From Acinetobacter kyonggiensis (GTDB taxonomy: Bacteria > Pseudomonadota > Gammaproteobacteria > Pseudomonadales > Moraxellaceae): 37,578 nucleotides of DNA. Shown piece by piece: positions 35,370-37,578 of this stretch. A model generated the notes under the pieces. That model had not been told where the DNA came from and searched no databases. It saw only the letters and a program-made list of their open reading frames with translations. The first letter of the stretch is position 1. Every line of letters begins with the position of its first letter. The position numbers were made by a program, and so were the translations under genes. The stretch spans positions 1 through 37,578 of the forward strand of contig NZ_FNPK01000025.1 of NCBI RefSeq assembly GCF_900107285.1, read 5' to 3'.

Positions 35370-35439
35370 TGTTTGTACCTTACAATATATTGGATAACAT
35401 AGAATTCACTCATCTTTTTTAGAAAAATGAATACTATGC

Positions 35440-35450
35440 TGTCCTAAAAG
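35440..35450 (-). promoter_or_regulatory. Possible half-site for the GlxA-type regulator
   Basis: On the minus strand CTTTTAGGACA lies 71 bp before the NTF2-like start codon. It differs at one or two positions from the two direct repeats at 36416 and 36437. No second copy 21 bp away is seen, so this is a single site at best. Confidence 0.35.
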
Positions 35451-35469
35451 TGAATTTGAATGCATGTAA

Positions 35470-36351
35470 TTAAAAAGAAAGTGTTTCACCATCTGTTGGA
35501 ATTAACACTTTGTCTTGAATGCCTTTTGTTTTTATATATTCTGAAAGCTGAGCACGTGTTACAGACATATGGTTAATCGCATCCATATGTACGGCAACAA
35601 TTTTAGCATTAGGTGCTTTTTGAACAGCTCGATACGTATCTTCTTTGCCCATAATGATGGAATCATCAGAACCTTGCAGCAGTGCCTTTCCTGTATTCAA
35701 TACAATGACATTAGGATTAAATTTTTCGATCGCCTGATCAACTTCAGGGTGCCAAATGGTATCTCCAGCAACATAAACTGTTTCATGTCCTGTCGCTTCA
35801 AACACCATCCCCATAGCTTCACCTAAAAGAGCCTTTAGCTCGGGGTTGCTATACATTTTATCCGTACCGTGTTGACCACCAATTTTAGTTAACTTAACGC
35901 CTTGGAAAGTCGTTTGAGTTAAGATGCGGACATCTTTAAAACCCTGTGATTGAATCGTTTTTTGATCTTGTTTGTTTTGTACAAAAACAGGCATATTCTT
36001 CGGAATAGTGGCTTGCGCTGCATCATCCCAATGATCTAAGTGAGTATGCGTAATAATAATCGCATCTACGCCTTCGAGAATCGTTTCTGGTTGAATCGGT
36101 AGATCTACCAGTGGGTTACGTAAATAACTACGATATGTATTCGGGAAGCCTTCATAAAAGCCCTTTTTAGCAAACATTGGATCAACTAAAAAAGTGGTGT
36201 CTGCATAAGTAACTTTGATCGTTGCATTACGAATTTCTTGTATATGCGTCACTTTAGATGTGTCTCGTTGAATATTTTCATTTGCATATACATTCAATGA
36301 ACCTGCTGCTATAGATAAAGCAATCAGAGAGCGACTTAGAATTTTTTTCAT
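35470..36351 (-). CDS. Periplasmic metallo-beta-lactamase-fold hydrolase
   Basis: The 293-residue protein starts with a signal peptide (MKKILSRSLIALSIAAGSLNVYANE, cleavage near residue 23). The mature domain is an MBL-fold enzyme of the UlaG-like/lactonase_B_2 type: THTHLDHWDD (His102, His104, Asp106, His107), later GGQHG, and VYVAGDTIWHPEV with the metal-bridging Asp. The C-terminal VAVHMDAINHMSVTRAQL carries the last histidines. Substrate is unknown, and related enzymes hydrolyse lactones or phosphodiesters. It is divergent from the GlxA-type regulator across 132 bp and leads the minus-strand group with the NTF2-like and isochorismatase-family genes. Confidence 0.88.
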   Translation of the reverse strand: MKKILSRSLIALSIAAGSLNVYANENIQRDTSKVTHIQEIRNATIKVTYADTTFLVDPMFAKKGFYEGFPNTYRSYLRNPLVDLPIQPETILEGVDAIIITHTHLDHWDDAAQATIPKNMPVFVQNKQDQKTIQSQGFKDVRILTQTTFQGVKLTKIGGQHGTDKMYSNPELKALLGEAMGMVFEATGHETVYVAGDTIWHPEVDQAIEKFNPNVIVLNTGKALLQGSDDSIIMGKEDTYRAVQKAPNAKIVAVHMDAINHMSVTRAQLSEYIKTKGIQDKVLIPTDGETLSF

Positions 36352-36415
36352 ATCAAATACCGAATGATTTACTGATATTAGAATTATGATAAGAATTAGA
36401 ATATAGAAACACTGT

Positions 36416-36447
36416 CTTTAAGGACAACCATCGAAACTATTAGGACA
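36416..36447. promoter_or_regulatory. Paired 21-bp-spaced direct repeats, candidate AraC-type operator
   Basis: CTTTAAGGACA (36416-36426) and CTATTAGGACA (36437-36447) are in the same orientation, exactly 21 bp apart (two helical turns), matching at 9 of 11 positions. They sit in the divergent region between the metallo-hydrolase and regulator genes, 37 bp before the regulator start. AraC-family proteins commonly bind such paired direct repeats. The first also lies in an imperfect palindrome TGTCTTTAAGGACA. Confidence 0.6.
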
Positions 36448-36483
36448 AAATGCTATATTCATTATTTTAGAGAGGTAGATTGA

Positions 36484-37461
36484 ATGGCTATACCGGTCAT
36501 TGGATTGTTCGTTTATCCCAATATAAATCCATTTCACTTCTCGATTCCTCACATTATCTTCAATATTAAAATTGATGATAAGCTCTTATTTGACCTTAAA
36601 ATATTTTCTATAGATGGTCAGCCTGTGAAAACAGACCAATCCATCATGATTATTCCTGATGGTGGAATAGAACTTATGAAAGAGTCAGATCTCATCATTA
36701 TTCCTGGATGGGATGATTTTAATCGCAAGCCTGAACAGTTACTTATTCAGGAGCTAAATTGGGCATATCAAACTGGAATTAGGATAGTGGGATTATGCTA
36801 TGGGACTTATGCATTAGCATACGCAGGTTTACTCGACCATAAAAAAGCAGCTACACACTGGATGGCTGAACAAGATTTTAGTGAAAGATTTCCACAAGTT
36901 CATCTCGATCGTGATGCCCTCTATGTTGAAGACCAAAGAGTCGTAACATCAGCTGGAACGGGCGCAGCATTGGATTGCTGTCTGTATTTAGTACGTGAAA
37001 TTTATAATGCACAAATTGCAAATAAAGTATCTAGAGTAATGGTGATCCCACCTCATCGTGAAGGTGGACAAGCTCAGTTTATTGAACAGCCTGTAGCAAA
37101 ATCGAGTCAAGATGCCCAAATTAATCTCTTACTTGATTTTTTAAGAAAGAATTTAGCTCTACAACATAATATTGAAGACTTAGCTGAACGGGTAAATATG
37201 ACACGTAGGACGTTCACACGACATTTTAAGAAAGCGACAGGAATGACGTTAGTAAATTGGCTGAATACTGAAAGAATCAGGTTAAGTTGTGAACTTTTAG
37301 AAACCACAAACTTGTCTATCGAAAAAATAACTGAGCTTTCAGGATTTAATAATACTGTGTCTTTTAGAAAAAATTTCCGTGAAAAATACGGTACTAGTCC
37401 TCAAGCATGGAGAAAATCTTTTGGAATCACTAGTAACAATACTCAGCCTTATTTAACATAA
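36484..37461 (+). CDS. GlxA-family transcriptional regulator (DJ-1/PfpI plus AraC domain)
   Basis: The 325-residue protein has an N-terminal DJ-1/PfpI-like sensor domain (about 1-190), with the elbow RIVGLCYGTYALAYAGLL (Cys105) and ATHWMAEQDFSERFPQVHLDRDALYVEDQRVVTSAGTGAALDCCLYLV. An AraC-type double helix-turn-helix follows (about 220-315: IEDLAERVNMTRRTFTRHFKKATGMTLVNWLNTERI, then IEKITELSGFNNTVSFRKNFREKYGTSPQAWRKSF). The ATG has a GAGAGG ribosome site. GlxA-type regulators usually activate adjacent catabolic or detoxification genes, so the divergent metallo-hydrolase group is the likely target. The ligand is unknown. Confidence 0.92.
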   Translation: MAIPVIGLFVYPNINPFHFSIPHIIFNIKIDDKLLFDLKIFSIDGQPVKTDQSIMIIPDGGIELMKESDLIIIPGWDDFNRKPEQLLIQELNWAYQTGIRIVGLCYGTYALAYAGLLDHKKAATHWMAEQDFSERFPQVHLDRDALYVEDQRVVTSAGTGAALDCCLYLVREIYNAQIANKVSRVMVIPPHREGGQAQFIEQPVAKSSQDAQINLLLDFLRKNLALQHNIEDLAERVNMTRRTFTRHFKKATGMTLVNWLNTERIRLSCELLETTNLSIEKITELSGFNNTVSFRKNFREKYGTSPQAWRKSFGITSNNTQPYLT

Positions 37462-37499
37462 TGGTGCTTATACGAAACGCACTTGTAAGCCCCAAATAG

Positions 37500-37536
37500 A
37501 AATGTCCGGTTTCTCCAAAGTAAAAATGTCCGCTTT
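37500..37536. repeat. Short direct repeats, possible end of a mobile element
   Basis: AAATGTCCGGTTT (37500-37512) and AAATGTCCGCTTT (37524-37536) are 24 bp apart and differ at one base. A related inverted core GCGGAC appears at 37565-37570. Multiple short repeats at an end are typical of IS21-like elements, but no transposase is in the window. They lie 38 bp after the regulator stop. This is only a suggestion. Confidence 0.3.
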
Positions 37537-37578
37537 TAGAATATATGCTTTTGCGATTTTCTTAGCGGACGGTTTGAT

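Overview
The window is most consistent with an Acinetobacter chromosome (low-GC gammaproteobacterial coding style). The strongest argument is the first 20.6 kb. This is a type VI secretion system (T6SS) cluster in the Acinetobacter arrangement, with AsaA next to tssB, unknown proteins at the asaB and asaD positions, the peptidoglycan hydrolase TagX, and no tssJ, vgrG or PAAR gene in view. The species cannot be fixed from sequence alone.

Region 1 (1-20595), T6SS. Two divergent operons leave a 508-bp AT-rich region (12448-12955) that carries about 15 copies of a 9-bp tandem repeat. Leftward run asaA, tssB, tssC, hcp, tssE, tssF, tssG, asaB, tssM and tagF (sheath, tube, baseplate, membrane complex, accessory). 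Rightward run tssH/clpV, tssA, tssK, tssL, asaD and tagX. An intrinsic terminator follows hcp inside the leftward operon. Two genes look damaged. tssA carries a one-base frameshift in an A run at 15781-15786, and tagF ends at a TAA after which the same frame stays open to the window edge. If these are real and not sequencing errors, this T6SS may be impaired.

Region 2 (20640-25511) is entirely on the minus strand. It holds a YbfF-type esterase, then a three-gene sulfur module (two YeeE/YedE-type membrane proteins and a persulfide-dioxygenase-like metallo-hydrolase). The sulfur module has a clear promoter whose spacer contains a perfect palindrome. Next come a small acidic protein, a zeta-toxin-like P-loop protein with a small upstream partner, and an Imm33/DUF2185-like protein with its own terminator.

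Region 3 (25607-27673) is a UmuD-like (UmuDAb-type) regulator preceded by an operator-like palindrome. An identical 23-bp copy of that sequence lies 907 bp downstream, beside a decayed stretch that may include a umuC remnant. The following 1.4 kb has no intact gene.

Region 4 (27674-29993) is the housekeeping run aroQ-accB-accC, closed by a strong terminator.

Region 5 (30009-37578) holds a secreted hypothetical protein, an amidase, an HcaT-like MFS transporter and a 739-bp gap with a broken small gene and two inverted repeats. It ends with a set made of an isochorismatase-family hydrolase, an NTF2-like protein, a periplasmic metallo-hydrolase and a divergent GlxA-type AraC regulator. Two 21-bp-spaced direct repeats before the regulator, and a related half-site before the NTF2-like gene, suggest shared control. 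The last 80 bp contain short repeats that may be the edge of a mobile element.
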